Part shown: positions 57,213 through 64,000 of the stretch, piece by piece
Numbering within the stretch: the first letter of the stretch is position 1
Layout: each line of letters begins with the position of its first letter
From: Anaerocolumna sp. MB42-C2
Lineage (GTDB): Bacteria > Bacillota > Clostridia > Lachnospirales > Lachnospiraceae
DNA length: 64,000 nt
Direction of reading: 5' to 3'
Assembly: GCF_030913705.1 (NCBI RefSeq)
Contig: NZ_CP133190.1
Location: 1,488,001-1,552,000 of the forward strand
Made by a program: the position numbers and the translations under genes
The notes under the pieces: generated by a model
Told to the model about the DNA's origin: nothing
The model's database searches: none
Seen by the model: only the letters and a program-made list of their open reading frames with translations

Positions 57213-58882
57213 CTTTTTAATCTCCCTAGCATCGCATCCACTAACCCTGGATTCATTTTTTCCACTTCAGGTAATAGCTGTTCTATTCCATTAAAGCTTT
57301 CATCCATTTCATCAATGGTTTTAAGATAAAATCTACCTACCTTTTCAATTTCATTATATAACCCTTCTATTGAACGTTGAGTCTTTTCAACTTCTACCCA
57401 CATATTAGCTTCTGCACCAAACATATTCTCTTGACATTTATGTAAATTACTATAACTACAAAGCAACTCTGCATTTTTGTAATATATCTTTACATTTGAT
57501 AGACATATCACTTCACTCATTAATTTGCTTTTCTCACTAATGGTTTTGTTTCGTTTTACTCCCATAGATACATCACTACCTACAGCAATAGCAAAACGTC
57601 CAACACCAACAAAGTTAACCCTTAATATGAAATTACCCAAAGTTGCCGGATTAAAACCACCAGACTTAATTACAGCGCGAATACCTGCATCTGCCAAATC
57701 TATTGCCGTAAATGTTCCTGTTGCAATTGTCATCATTCTAACAATAGTTCTATTTTTAAACGGTAAAGTTCTTTTCCAATTAATATTTTTTAGATCACTG
57801 ATTTTTTTGATATCATTGTCACGAATTTCCACACATAATCTTCTGATAAAGTAAAATCCTCTAACTATGCATTCATTTAAAATAATAGGTAGCGCTTGAC
57901 GCCCAAGTTCATGTGCAATACCTATTTCTGTTCTTAAATCAAATTTAAGTGGGATTAATTTTCCATTTTCATCTCTTTCCCCAAGCAGTGTTCCGTTAAA
58001 TAACTTAGAGATCCAAACCGAAAACTCTTTTCGACCATCTTTGTTCATTTTACTAAAAATAGGCAAAGCTGATAGTTCCTTCAAAAGTGAACCTATTGGT
58101 CCTGGCAATCCAGTTCCTGTTTTTCCGTTTAAAATAGAATCAGAACAACCGGCCATATCGCTTACCATATGAAAAAACCAATTAATAATTCCAAATGTCA
58201 ATTTTTCTTGAGTGTTTTTACCTATAAGAATTAAATCATCTTTATTTAATTCAACAACTTTAAAAATTCCATTCACATCAGTTCCGTATACTTTGTTTGT
58301 AAATTGAGTTAATAGCGAAAATGTTAAACCTACTGGAGTAGGATGATGTGAAAAATCTCTAAGATGATGCTGTAATCCACCGCCAAAATCATTTGTTGCT
58401 TTGTCTGCGGCAATTTTATACTTATCTTCCAAAAAAGCTACAGCTCCTGCAAGATCATCGCCCTTATATCCTTTTGATTGTGCGATTTTAACAACAAAAT
58501 TATTTGTCTTTTCAGTCCCCCAATCGTTTGCTCTTTCAAAAGAAAATTCACCTACAAATATTGAATCAATTACACCTGCAATCACGCCACTTGCAACAGC
58601 AACAGTATAGTCTATTCCATCTGCATGATTTGTTAATCTATCAATCTCCGTGTTTAATTCTTCAATCTTTTCATTTATTATCGATAATCTTTCATCAACT
58701 TTATTTATTCCATTATATATTTCTAATTGCCTTTTATCTGAAAAGTCTATTGGGGTTATCATTTCAAACTCTATTTCTTTAAAATCATTTGAAGTTTCAT
58801 CCTCATATTCCTCATATGGTATAGTAGTATAATCATCTATTTCTAACTTAATTAAAGGTCTCTCTTGTGTAGCTTTCAACAT
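57209..58882 (-). CDS. uncharacterised 557-residue protein with hydrophobic segments and His/Asp cluster (cargo gene 2)
   Basis: Acidic N-terminus, then a coiled-coil stretch (residues 50-85), then a hydrophobic, Gly-rich segment at 91-111 (DYTVAVASGVIAGVIDSIFV). The centre has HHLRDFSHHPTP (171-182) and NWFFHMVSDMAG (234-245). These His/Asp patterns recall HxxxD metal sites of zinc-dependent phospholipase- or YdjM-like membrane hydrolases, though this is only a resemblance. Two further apolar stretches lie near 388-440, and the last 60 residues form helix. It follows the HTH gene by 75 bases (GGAGA site) and overlaps the coiled-coil gene. No known family is recognised with certainty. Confidence 0.75.
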   Translation of the reverse strand: MLKATQERPLIKLEIDDYTTIPYEEYEDETSNDFKEIEFEMITPIDFSDKRQLEIYNGINKVDERLSIINEKIEELNTEIDRLTNHADGIDYTVAVASGVIAGVIDSIFVGEFSFERANDWGTEKTNNFVVKIAQSKGYKGDDLAGAVAFLEDKYKIAADKATNDFGGGLQHHLRDFSHHPTPVGLTFSLLTQFTNKVYGTDVNGIFKVVELNKDDLILIGKNTQEKLTFGIINWFFHMVSDMAGCSDSILNGKTGTGLPGPIGSLLKELSALPIFSKMNKDGRKEFSVWISKLFNGTLLGERDENGKLIPLKFDLRTEIGIAHELGRQALPIILNECIVRGFYFIRRLCVEIRDNDIKKISDLKNINWKRTLPFKNRTIVRMMTIATGTFTAIDLADAGIRAVIKSGGFNPATLGNFILRVNFVGVGRFAIAVGSDVSMGVKRNKTISEKSKLMSEVICLSNVKIYYKNAELLCSYSNLHKCQENMFGAEANMWVEVEKTQRSIEGLYNEIEKVGRFYLKTIDEMDESFNGIEQLLPEVEKMNPGLVDAMLGRLKR

Positions 58883-58957
58883 ATTAATCTCCTTTTAAAA
58901 GTAAATCATGGTATGAAATTACCTTTCATTAAACCCATATATTTAAGTTTTTACAAA

Positions 58958-59443
58958 TTATTTTATATCAGTTTTACTTAAAATCTTTTTTAGCCAATAA
59001 GCAGTACCACCAGCAATTGCTCCTATTGGCCCAATCATTCCTAAACCTATTATTCCGATCGGTGCTAATAATCCTGCAAACATTGAAGCAAGAGTAGCTC
59101 CAGCAACACCTCCTGCAGCAGAAATCGAAACAGCTGAAATAGCTTCTTTCAAATTGTTATAATCTTTTTCATTAAAATCGTCCGCTTTATCAAGTAAAAT
59201 AGTGACCACTTGTGGAAGTACTGTATTTTTTTTGTTATTGGCAATCTCATAATCTAATACTGCTCGAATAGCTATATATTGCGTAAGATTCATAGGAGTT
59301 TTTTTGTTTTCTAAATTACTAATTGTTTGTTTAGTTACACCTATTTTTGCACCAAATTCTTCAGCTGTCCAACCAGCTATTTTTCTAATAGCCATAAGAT
59401 TTTCTTGTAAATGATTTATTTGTATTTGAGTGTTTTTTTCCAT
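58958..59443 (-). CDS. XRE-type HTH protein with glycine-rich hydrophobic tail (cargo gene 1)
   Basis: 161 residues. Residues 8-70 are a clear HTH_3 domain (IRKIAGWTAEEFGAKIGVTK, QTISNLENKKTPMNLTQYIA). After a charged linker, residues 105-150 are strongly hydrophobic with small-residue spacing (GGVAGATLASMFAGLLAPIG, LGMIGPIGAIAGGTAYWLKK), resembling glycine-zipper membrane segments. A DNA-binding domain joined to a membrane helix pair is unusual. The ATG follows AGGAGG, and a near-consensus promoter lies upstream. It heads a three-gene operon. Confidence 0.82.
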   Translation of the reverse strand: MEKNTQIQINHLQENLMAIRKIAGWTAEEFGAKIGVTKQTISNLENKKTPMNLTQYIAIRAVLDYEIANNKKNTVLPQVVTILLDKADDFNEKDYNNLKEAISAVSISAAGGVAGATLASMFAGLLAPIGIIGLGMIGPIGAIAGGTAYWLKKILSKTDIK

Positions 59444-59464
59444 AGTCTACCTCCTAATGATTTA

Positions 59465-59493
59465 ACTATATAAAATATTTTTGTTCAAGTCAA
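59465..59493 (-). promoter_or_regulatory. promoter of the cargo operon
   Basis: On the minus strand: TTGACT (59488-59493), 17 bases, TATAGT (59465-59470), about 20 bases before the start codon's ribosome site. The -35 overlaps a TTGACTTGA direct repeat that could be a site for the HTH protein. Confidence 0.65.
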
Positions 59494-59532
59494 GTATTTT
59501 TACTAAAACAAAATTATTTTATACCAATAAAA

Positions 59533-59571
59533 TAACACCCTGCTAGTATATTTCAAACTAACAGGGTGTTA
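59533..59571. terminator. bidirectional terminator between recombinases and cargo
   Basis: 10-bp perfect stem TAACACCCTG with its complement around 19 bases, followed on the minus strand by TTTTATT. It ends the recombinase transcript and isolates the cargo operon. Confidence 0.8.
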
Positions 59572-59595
59572 TCGATATATTTTAATATTTGAATT

Positions 59596-61164
59596 TTATA
59601 ACTCCACATCAATCTCCATCTCGGATTTAAAAGCAATCGTGACTTTCCTATCATGAACAGTTATCTTTTCTATCAGCTTGCGGACTATCTGTTCGTCATA
59701 CTCCTGTATAGTACCTTTCTGCTCTTTAAGGAATTTTGTCATTTCAGCCATCTGCAGTTTCTGACTTGCGAACCCTGCATTCTTAGCCAGTGCAGCCTCC
59801 TTCTCCTCTAGAAGACGGTAAATCTCATTTACAAGAATGGAGTAATCTTGGTTGTTATTTGCAAGCTTGAGCAGTTCCTTTTGCAGCTGTTCCAATTTCC
59901 GTTCAATACGTTCTACCTCACTGCCATCGACCTGGTTCATGACTACTGCAATATTTCGATTTAAAATGTCCATGAATTGTGTCCTGGATTCGAAAACGGA
60001 ATTGACCGCCTGTACTACTGCAATCTTTAAATCTTCCTCCCATATGGTTCGTGCAATGCAATCCACAGCTGTTTTGTCGAGCCTGCTTGCACATCGCCAC
60101 ACGATGGATTTGCATCCGTGGTTATTCCAATGGATTCTTCGAAAGATATCCCCGCAGTGTCCGCAAATAACAATGGTTGATAATGCGTATTTGCTGCTAT
60201 AAATTCTTTTTTTACCACTATCACCGCTTTTAATGTTACCCCTGCGTTCCATCTCTTCCTGAACCCGCATATATAAATCCCGTGGTATGATGGCATCATG
60301 ATTGTTTTCCACATAATACTGGGGAACAATACCATCGTTCTTTACTCTCTTTTTGCTAAGGAAGTCTACCGTGTAAGTTTTCTGTAAAAGAGCATCTCCG
60401 ATATACTTTTCATTCTGAAGTATCTTTTTAATAGTTTCAGGTCTCCATTTCTCTTTTCCCGCAGATGTTAAAATATTATCAGCCATTAACCCTCTTGCTA
60501 TTTCTATCAGACTTGCCCCTTCCAAATACTCACGGTAAATTCTTTTTACAACTTCCGCAGTATTTGGTTCAATAACCAAGTGCCCTTCTTCATCTTTTGT
60601 ATAGCCGAGGAAACGGTTGTGGTTAATCTGTACAATCCCTTGCTGATAACGGTACTGCAAACCAAGTTTGACATTCTGGCTCAATGACTGGCTTTCCTGC
60701 TGGGCAAGTGATGCCATGATGGTAAGCAGTACCTCTCCCTTGGCATCCATTGTATTGATGGATTCCTTCTCAAAATATACTGGGATATTTTTTTCTTTCA
60801 GCTGACGGATATATTTTAAGCAGTCCAATGTATTACGAGCAAATCGGCTGATGGATTTAGTTACAATCATATCAATGTTTCCAGCCATGCACTCATCAAT
60901 CATGCGATTAAATTCTTCACGCTTTTTTGTATTGGTTCCGCTGATCCCATCGTCAGCAAATATCCCAGCAAAATCCCACTCGGGGTTCTTTATTATAAAA
61001 TCCGTGTAATGTTCAACCTGTGCTTCGTAGCTGGTAGCCTGCTCATCACTGTCAGTAGAAACACGGCAGTAGGCGGCTACCCTTAATTTTGGTATCTGTA
61101 CCGCTGATGCAGTATTTCCAATCCTTGCTTTGGCTGGAATCACTGTAATGTTTCTTGTTCCCAT
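59596..61164 (-). CDS. large serine recombinase (third of three)
   Basis: 522 residues. Resolvase-type catalytic domain with the nucleophilic Ser in [15 protein letters not shown], then [12 protein letters not shown] and [15 protein letters not shown]. It continues with the Recombinase domain ([20 protein letters not shown]) and a zinc-ribbon region with two Cys pairs (VICGHCGD and a distal Cys pair). It starts one base after the preceding stop codon. With its two neighbours it should catalyse integration and excision of the surrounding element. Confidence 0.92.
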   Translation of the reverse strand: MGTRNITVIPAKARIGNTASAVQIPKLRVAAYCRVSTDSDEQATSYEAQVEHYTDFIIKNPEWDFAGIFADDGISGTNTKKREEFNRMIDECMAGNIDMIVTKSISRFARNTLDCLKYIRQLKEKNIPVYFEKESINTMDAKGEVLLTIMASLAQQESQSLSQNVKLGLQYRYQQGIVQINHNRFLGYTKDEEGHLVIEPNTAEVVKRIYREYLEGASLIEIARGLMADNILTSAGKEKWRPETIKKILQNEKYIGDALLQKTYTVDFLSKKRVKNDGIVPQYYVENNHDAIIPRDLYMRVQEEMERRGNIKSGDSGKKRIYSSKYALSTIVICGHCGDIFRRIHWNNHGCKSIVWRCASRLDKTAVDCIARTIWEEDLKIAVVQAVNSVFESRTQFMDILNRNIAVVMNQVDGSEVERIERKLEQLQKELLKLANNNQDYSILVNEIYRLLEEKEAALAKNAGFASQKLQMAEMTKFLKEQKGTIQEYDEQIVRKLIEKITVHDRKVTIAFKSEMEIDVEL

Positions 61165-61165
61165 T

Positions 61166-61585
61166 TTAACTCATCTCTCTTTCTATCAGGCTGTAAGCAA
61201 ATTCAGCCTGCTTGTAAGGGTCTTGGAATTTAATCTCCAACGGTCTCATCCAAAACCCTAGTGGCGCAGGAGGGGCTTTCAAAGCAGGTGGTTCGTTTAG
61301 TGTTTCATCGTGAACCCTCCCCAGTGCCACCGCTCTCCTGTGACGCTCCTCTTGCACCATATTATATATTTCACGGTCAATAATGGCAGGATAATACTTG
61401 GTTCCAAGGTACTTTCTATTACTAAGTATTCGTGTTATCCCCGAATGAACCTTATTAATACCTGCCTTGGCTGCAGCGTTTTGCAGACTGTCACCAGATA
61501 GATAATTTTCATATAACTGCCTAATCTGTTTTGCATTGACTTCATCAATCACAGCCTTACCATCTTCTATTACATAACCATACAC
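61166..61585 (-). CDS. small recombinase-domain protein (second of three)
   Basis: 139 residues from a GTG immediately after the first recombinase's stop codon. Only the Recombinase (DNA-binding) domain is present ([37 protein letters not shown]); there is no catalytic Ser domain. Short middle members of this type occur in serine-recombinase triplets of clostridial elements, where they probably help DNA recognition. Confidence 0.85.
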   Translation of the reverse strand: MYGYVIEDGKAVIDEVNAKQIRQLYENYLSGDSLQNAAAKAGINKVHSGITRILSNRKYLGTKYYPAIIDREIYNMVQEERHRRAVALGRVHDETLNEPPALKAPPAPLGFWMRPLEIKFQDPYKQAEFAYSLIEREMS

Positions 61586-63160
61586 TTACTTCACCATCCT
61601 TTCTCTCAGCGTTATACCACATTTCATACAGAATCCAATTTCATCTCTGGAATATACAACAATGTTCTCTATGAACCTCTCAAAGATGTCATCTTCAAAT
61701 TCTAAAATCTCTGGCTTGTTAGAAAGATACCTAATAAGCACCTCCAACTCCGACAGTTGCTGATGATTGCCTGTAGCCGATCTTTCAAGCCGTTTTTTCT
61801 CCTGCTTAAGCATTTCAGCCTCTGCCATAATATCTGATAACTCCTTTGCAAAAAGAGCGGAGTCAAGAAACCCCTTTCCAACAAGTTCAGCTATAACACG
61901 TTTACGGTCTGCATTTTTTCCTATGCGTTCATTTAAATCAGCAAGTGCTGAAATACGGCTTTCGCCACTCATTGCTTTCAAGCCAATCTGCAAAGGTTTC
62001 AGCACAGACTTGTATCCGAATTCCAGCTTATTCATCATTAGTACAAAGGCTTTATTTATAACATCCTCACTGATGTATTTCATTGTGCACTGGTCTTTAT
62101 GCTCAATGTGCGTCTGGCAAGTCCATGCAATGTAAGAAGTTCTTGATGTATAATGTGTTCTTCTCTTAAAATGCCCTCCGCAGTTTCCGCAGATGATTTT
62201 TCCAGACATTACATATCTATTTAGATATTTAGAACTACCCTTATCAATGTTTTTCTCACTTCCACGCTGTCTGATAACCGCCTGAACCGAATCAAAATCT
62301 TTATGACAAATGATGGCCACATGATGGTTTGGTACAAAAATCTGCTCCTCTTCACCACGGTTTGCATGACGATTAAACTGACTGTCTGTGTATGTCTTTT
62401 GGAAAAGAACATCTCCCGTGTATTTTTCATTGGAAAGAATCTCTCTTACAGAAGTTCCTGTCCATTTCCCACCTTTTCTTGTGGGAGCCTTGCTTTCATT
62501 TAATTTTCTGGCTATCGTATAACTGCCTTTTCCAGCAAGAGTGCATTTAAAAATTTCTCGCACTACTTCTGCCTCATCCGGAACAACTTCCATTTTTCCA
62601 TCAATATTGACATAACCATATGGAGGGTATGAAATCTTGTAGGTGCCGTTTTTAAATCGTGTTTTTGCACCCCACTTATTATTTTCAGAAATAGAAGAAG
62701 ATTCATCCTGTGCCATACTGCTTAAAATTGAGAGGATTAGTTCACTTTCCATCGACTGAGTATTGATGTTTTCCTTTTCAAAATATAGAAAAACTCCAAG
62801 CTCTATCAGCTTTCGAACCATCTCCAGGCAATCAAGCGTATTTCTTGCAAATCGGCTGATGGATTTTGTAATAATAAAATCAATCTGCTTTAACTCACAA
62901 GCTGTAATCATTGCCTGCAGGCCTTTTCGCTTTTCCTTTTTAGTTCCAGTGATGCCTTCATCGTAATACAATCCAGCGAACTCCCATTCAGGATTTTCTT
63001 TTATATATTTTTCATAATGTTCTTTCTGTGTAGTCAAGCTTTCCATCTGCTCTTCACTGGCAGTGGATACACGGCAGTATGCTGCTACACGAAGTTTCTT
63101 TTTACCTAGTCCCGTCACTGCAACTGTTTCTATTTTGGTTACTTTCTTCACTGTTTTCAC
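61586..63160 (-). CDS. large serine recombinase (first of three)
   Basis: 524 residues: catalytic domain ([52 protein letters not shown]), Recombinase domain (GGKWTGTSVREILSNEKYTG), a zinc ribbon (IICGNCGGHFKRR) and a coiled-coil C-terminus. It is about half identical by eye to the recombinase at 59596, so the pair may have arisen by duplication. GGAGG precedes the ATG. Confidence 0.92.
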   Translation of the reverse strand: MKTVKKVTKIETVAVTGLGKKKLRVAAYCRVSTASEEQMESLTTQKEHYEKYIKENPEWEFAGLYYDEGITGTKKEKRKGLQAMITACELKQIDFIITKSISRFARNTLDCLEMVRKLIELGVFLYFEKENINTQSMESELILSILSSMAQDESSSISENNKWGAKTRFKNGTYKISYPPYGYVNIDGKMEVVPDEAEVVREIFKCTLAGKGSYTIARKLNESKAPTRKGGKWTGTSVREILSNEKYTGDVLFQKTYTDSQFNRHANRGEEEQIFVPNHHVAIICHKDFDSVQAVIRQRGSEKNIDKGSSKYLNRYVMSGKIICGNCGGHFKRRTHYTSRTSYIAWTCQTHIEHKDQCTMKYISEDVINKAFVLMMNKLEFGYKSVLKPLQIGLKAMSGESRISALADLNERIGKNADRKRVIAELVGKGFLDSALFAKELSDIMAEAEMLKQEKKRLERSATGNHQQLSELEVLIRYLSNKPEILEFEDDIFERFIENIVVYSRDEIGFCMKCGITLRERMVK

Positions 63161-63211
63161 CTCCTTGTCAGTGTCACATATTACCTCTAAAGCCTACTTA
63201 TATCAACGGTT

Positions 63212-63430
63212 TCAAGGCATAATCTCGACCAGATTAGGAGAAAAATATTGCCGATTTAATTTCATTATTTTGTTGAATTCATCCAAGGTAATCAGTTCCT
63301 TTTCAAGAAGCTTTTTTGTCATATGCAAGGCTCTGATATAATCATATTCATGCTGTAACTCTTCTTCTGTATACTGATGTTTCTCTTTATTAGGAACACC
63401 CTGGTTACCTATTATCTTTGTGACCTGCAT
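63212..63430 (-). CDS. small SHOCT-like protein next to the recombinases
   Basis: 72 residues from the ATG at 63430 (QVTKIIGNQGV), chosen because GGAGG lies seven bases upstream. The C-terminal half (MTKKLLEKELITLDEFNKIM) has the helix-turn pattern LLxxGxIT-x-EEF of SHOCT domains. Proteins like this often accompany serine recombinases in clostridial elements; they may be excision factors, but that is inference. Confidence 0.65.
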   Translation of the reverse strand: MQVTKIIGNQGVPNKEKHQYTEEELQHEYDYIRALHMTKKLLEKELITLDEFNKIMKLNRQYFSPNLVEIMP

Positions 63431-63572
63431 TGTCGTTCCTCCAATCCGAAGGATTGATATGTTTCCTTCTAAGTCACAGTCAAAAGAAAAGAGCATGATT
63501 TTAGCCCCTACTTAAAATTACTCAAAAAAAATAAGCCTACTTCAATGAAAGAAGTAGGCACTTTTCTATTCA

Positions 63573-64000
63573 TTATTCAATATTAATAAAAGCATCTTTA
63601 AATCCTGCCGATTTTACCTTAGCAAGCATCTCATCAGCATTTGCCTTGACGATATATGCACCGACTTGAACACGGTAGAGTTTCTTTGATTCGGTAGGTA
63701 TGGGTTGCATCAGGAGTTTACCAACATCATCTCTAAACACATCCATGCTTTTACCATGCTTGGGAAACCAGTGCATCACATCTGCATGACTGCTGGCGAT
63801 ACCTAGTTTATAACCTTCGCTGTGGCAGATGATATCCGTCTCACTAAGTGCATAGAGTTTGCAAAGATATGCACAAAGCTCCACAGCTTCTTTATAAACA
63901 GCAGAAAAATACGAGGCATCGGTTAGACCGTCCTCGCAGATTTCAAATCCTATATGAGTATTGTTTGCAGTTCCTCCGGCATGCCATCCACGATGATTCC
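63573..64000 (-). CDS. N-acetylmuramoyl-L-alanine amidase (endolysin) with SPOR-like tail, partial
   Basis: The gene enters from the right edge, so its start is missing. The visible part reads NHRGWHAGGTANNTHIGFEI, the amidase_2 zinc-binding His and following motif, then TDIICHSEGYKLGIASSHAD (second His region), then LYRVQVGAYIVKANADEMLA, a SPOR-type peptidoglycan-binding repeat. This architecture is that of clostridial prophage endolysins and cell-wall hydrolases. Its place beside serine recombinases supports a prophage. Confidence 0.88.
   Translation of the reverse strand, partial: NHRGWHAGGTANNTHIGFEICEDGLTDASYFSAVYKEAVELCAYLCKLYALSETDIICHSEGYKLGIASSHADVMHWFPKHGKSMDVFRDDVGKLLMQPIPTESKKLYRVQVGAYIVKANADEMLAKVKSAGFKDAFINIE

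Overview
The window reads as a low-GC Firmicutes chromosome. It is most likely an anaerobic Lachnospiraceae-type Clostridium, judging from YesMN-controlled sugar ABC transporters, GH-type beta-helix proteins, a cellobiose-type PTS with a PRD regulator, a 2-hydroxyacyl-CoA-dehydratase activase-like protein, strong AGGAGG ribosome binding sites and AT-rich intergenic DNA. No rRNA, complete tRNA or CRISPR array was found. All family assignments come from reading motifs by eye.

Region by region. (1) 0.3-10.2 kb, minus strand: a complete polysaccharide-uptake locus (beta-helix/propeller protein, YesM/YesN two-component pair, lipoprotein, two permeases). (2) 10.6-14.1 kb: an ADP-ribosylglycohydrolase behind two consecutive 27-nt stem-loops, gene remnants, a frameshifted ctc (L25-like) gene, and an unknown protein behind two tandem copies of an attenuator-like leader. 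(3) 14.3-19.6 kb: a beta-helix protein, an orphan cyclic-di-GMP-I riboswitch with terminator, and a collapsed sugar operon (truncated LacI, truncated MalF-like permease, intact MalG-like permease, two fused glycosidase fragments). (4) 19.9-32.4 kb: small regulator/enzyme pairs (MarR/monooxygenase, TetR/ketopantoate-reductase-like with twin operators, DJ-1, WYL regulator, ECF sigma/anti-sigma with a CPBP protease), an IS1202-like insertion sequence with a 29-bp target duplication, and several pseudogenes. (5) 32.7-43 kb: an ABC-F ATPase, a TetR regulator, a soluble chemotaxis-type protein with HPr, and a lichenan/cellobiose-type PTS operon facing its PRD regulator. The GH1 enzyme of this operon has Gln in place of the catalytic acid/base Glu.

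(6) 43-55 kb is a graveyard and accretion zone. It holds truncated genes (ABC-2 permease, activase tail, integrase, AraC, HxlR, glycosyltransferase, P-loop kinase) among intact modules (XRE plus two membrane proteins, ferredoxin-type membrane protein, histidine kinase/response regulator, nucleotidyltransferase). Four short minus-strand remnants at about 35.7, 46.6, 48.8 and 55.4 kb encode the same C-terminal peptide (RHVET/S-type) seen at the end of RlmD/RumA 23S rRNA methyltransferases. I read them as footprints of repeated integration of mobile elements into the 3' end of that gene.

(7) 55.4 kb to the right edge is the end of an integrated element, probably a prophage: an amidase endolysin with a SPOR-like tail (cut by the window edge), a SHOCT-like small protein, three adjacent large-serine-recombinase genes, a terminator, and then a three-gene cargo operon between the recombinases and the presumed attachment site. 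The cargo encodes an XRE-type HTH protein with a glycine-rich membrane tail, a 557-residue unknown protein with a His/Asp cluster, and a 499-residue coiled-coil protein with a C-terminal membrane anchor. This operon is the best candidate in the window for an undescribed system, possibly phage defence or lysogenic conversion.
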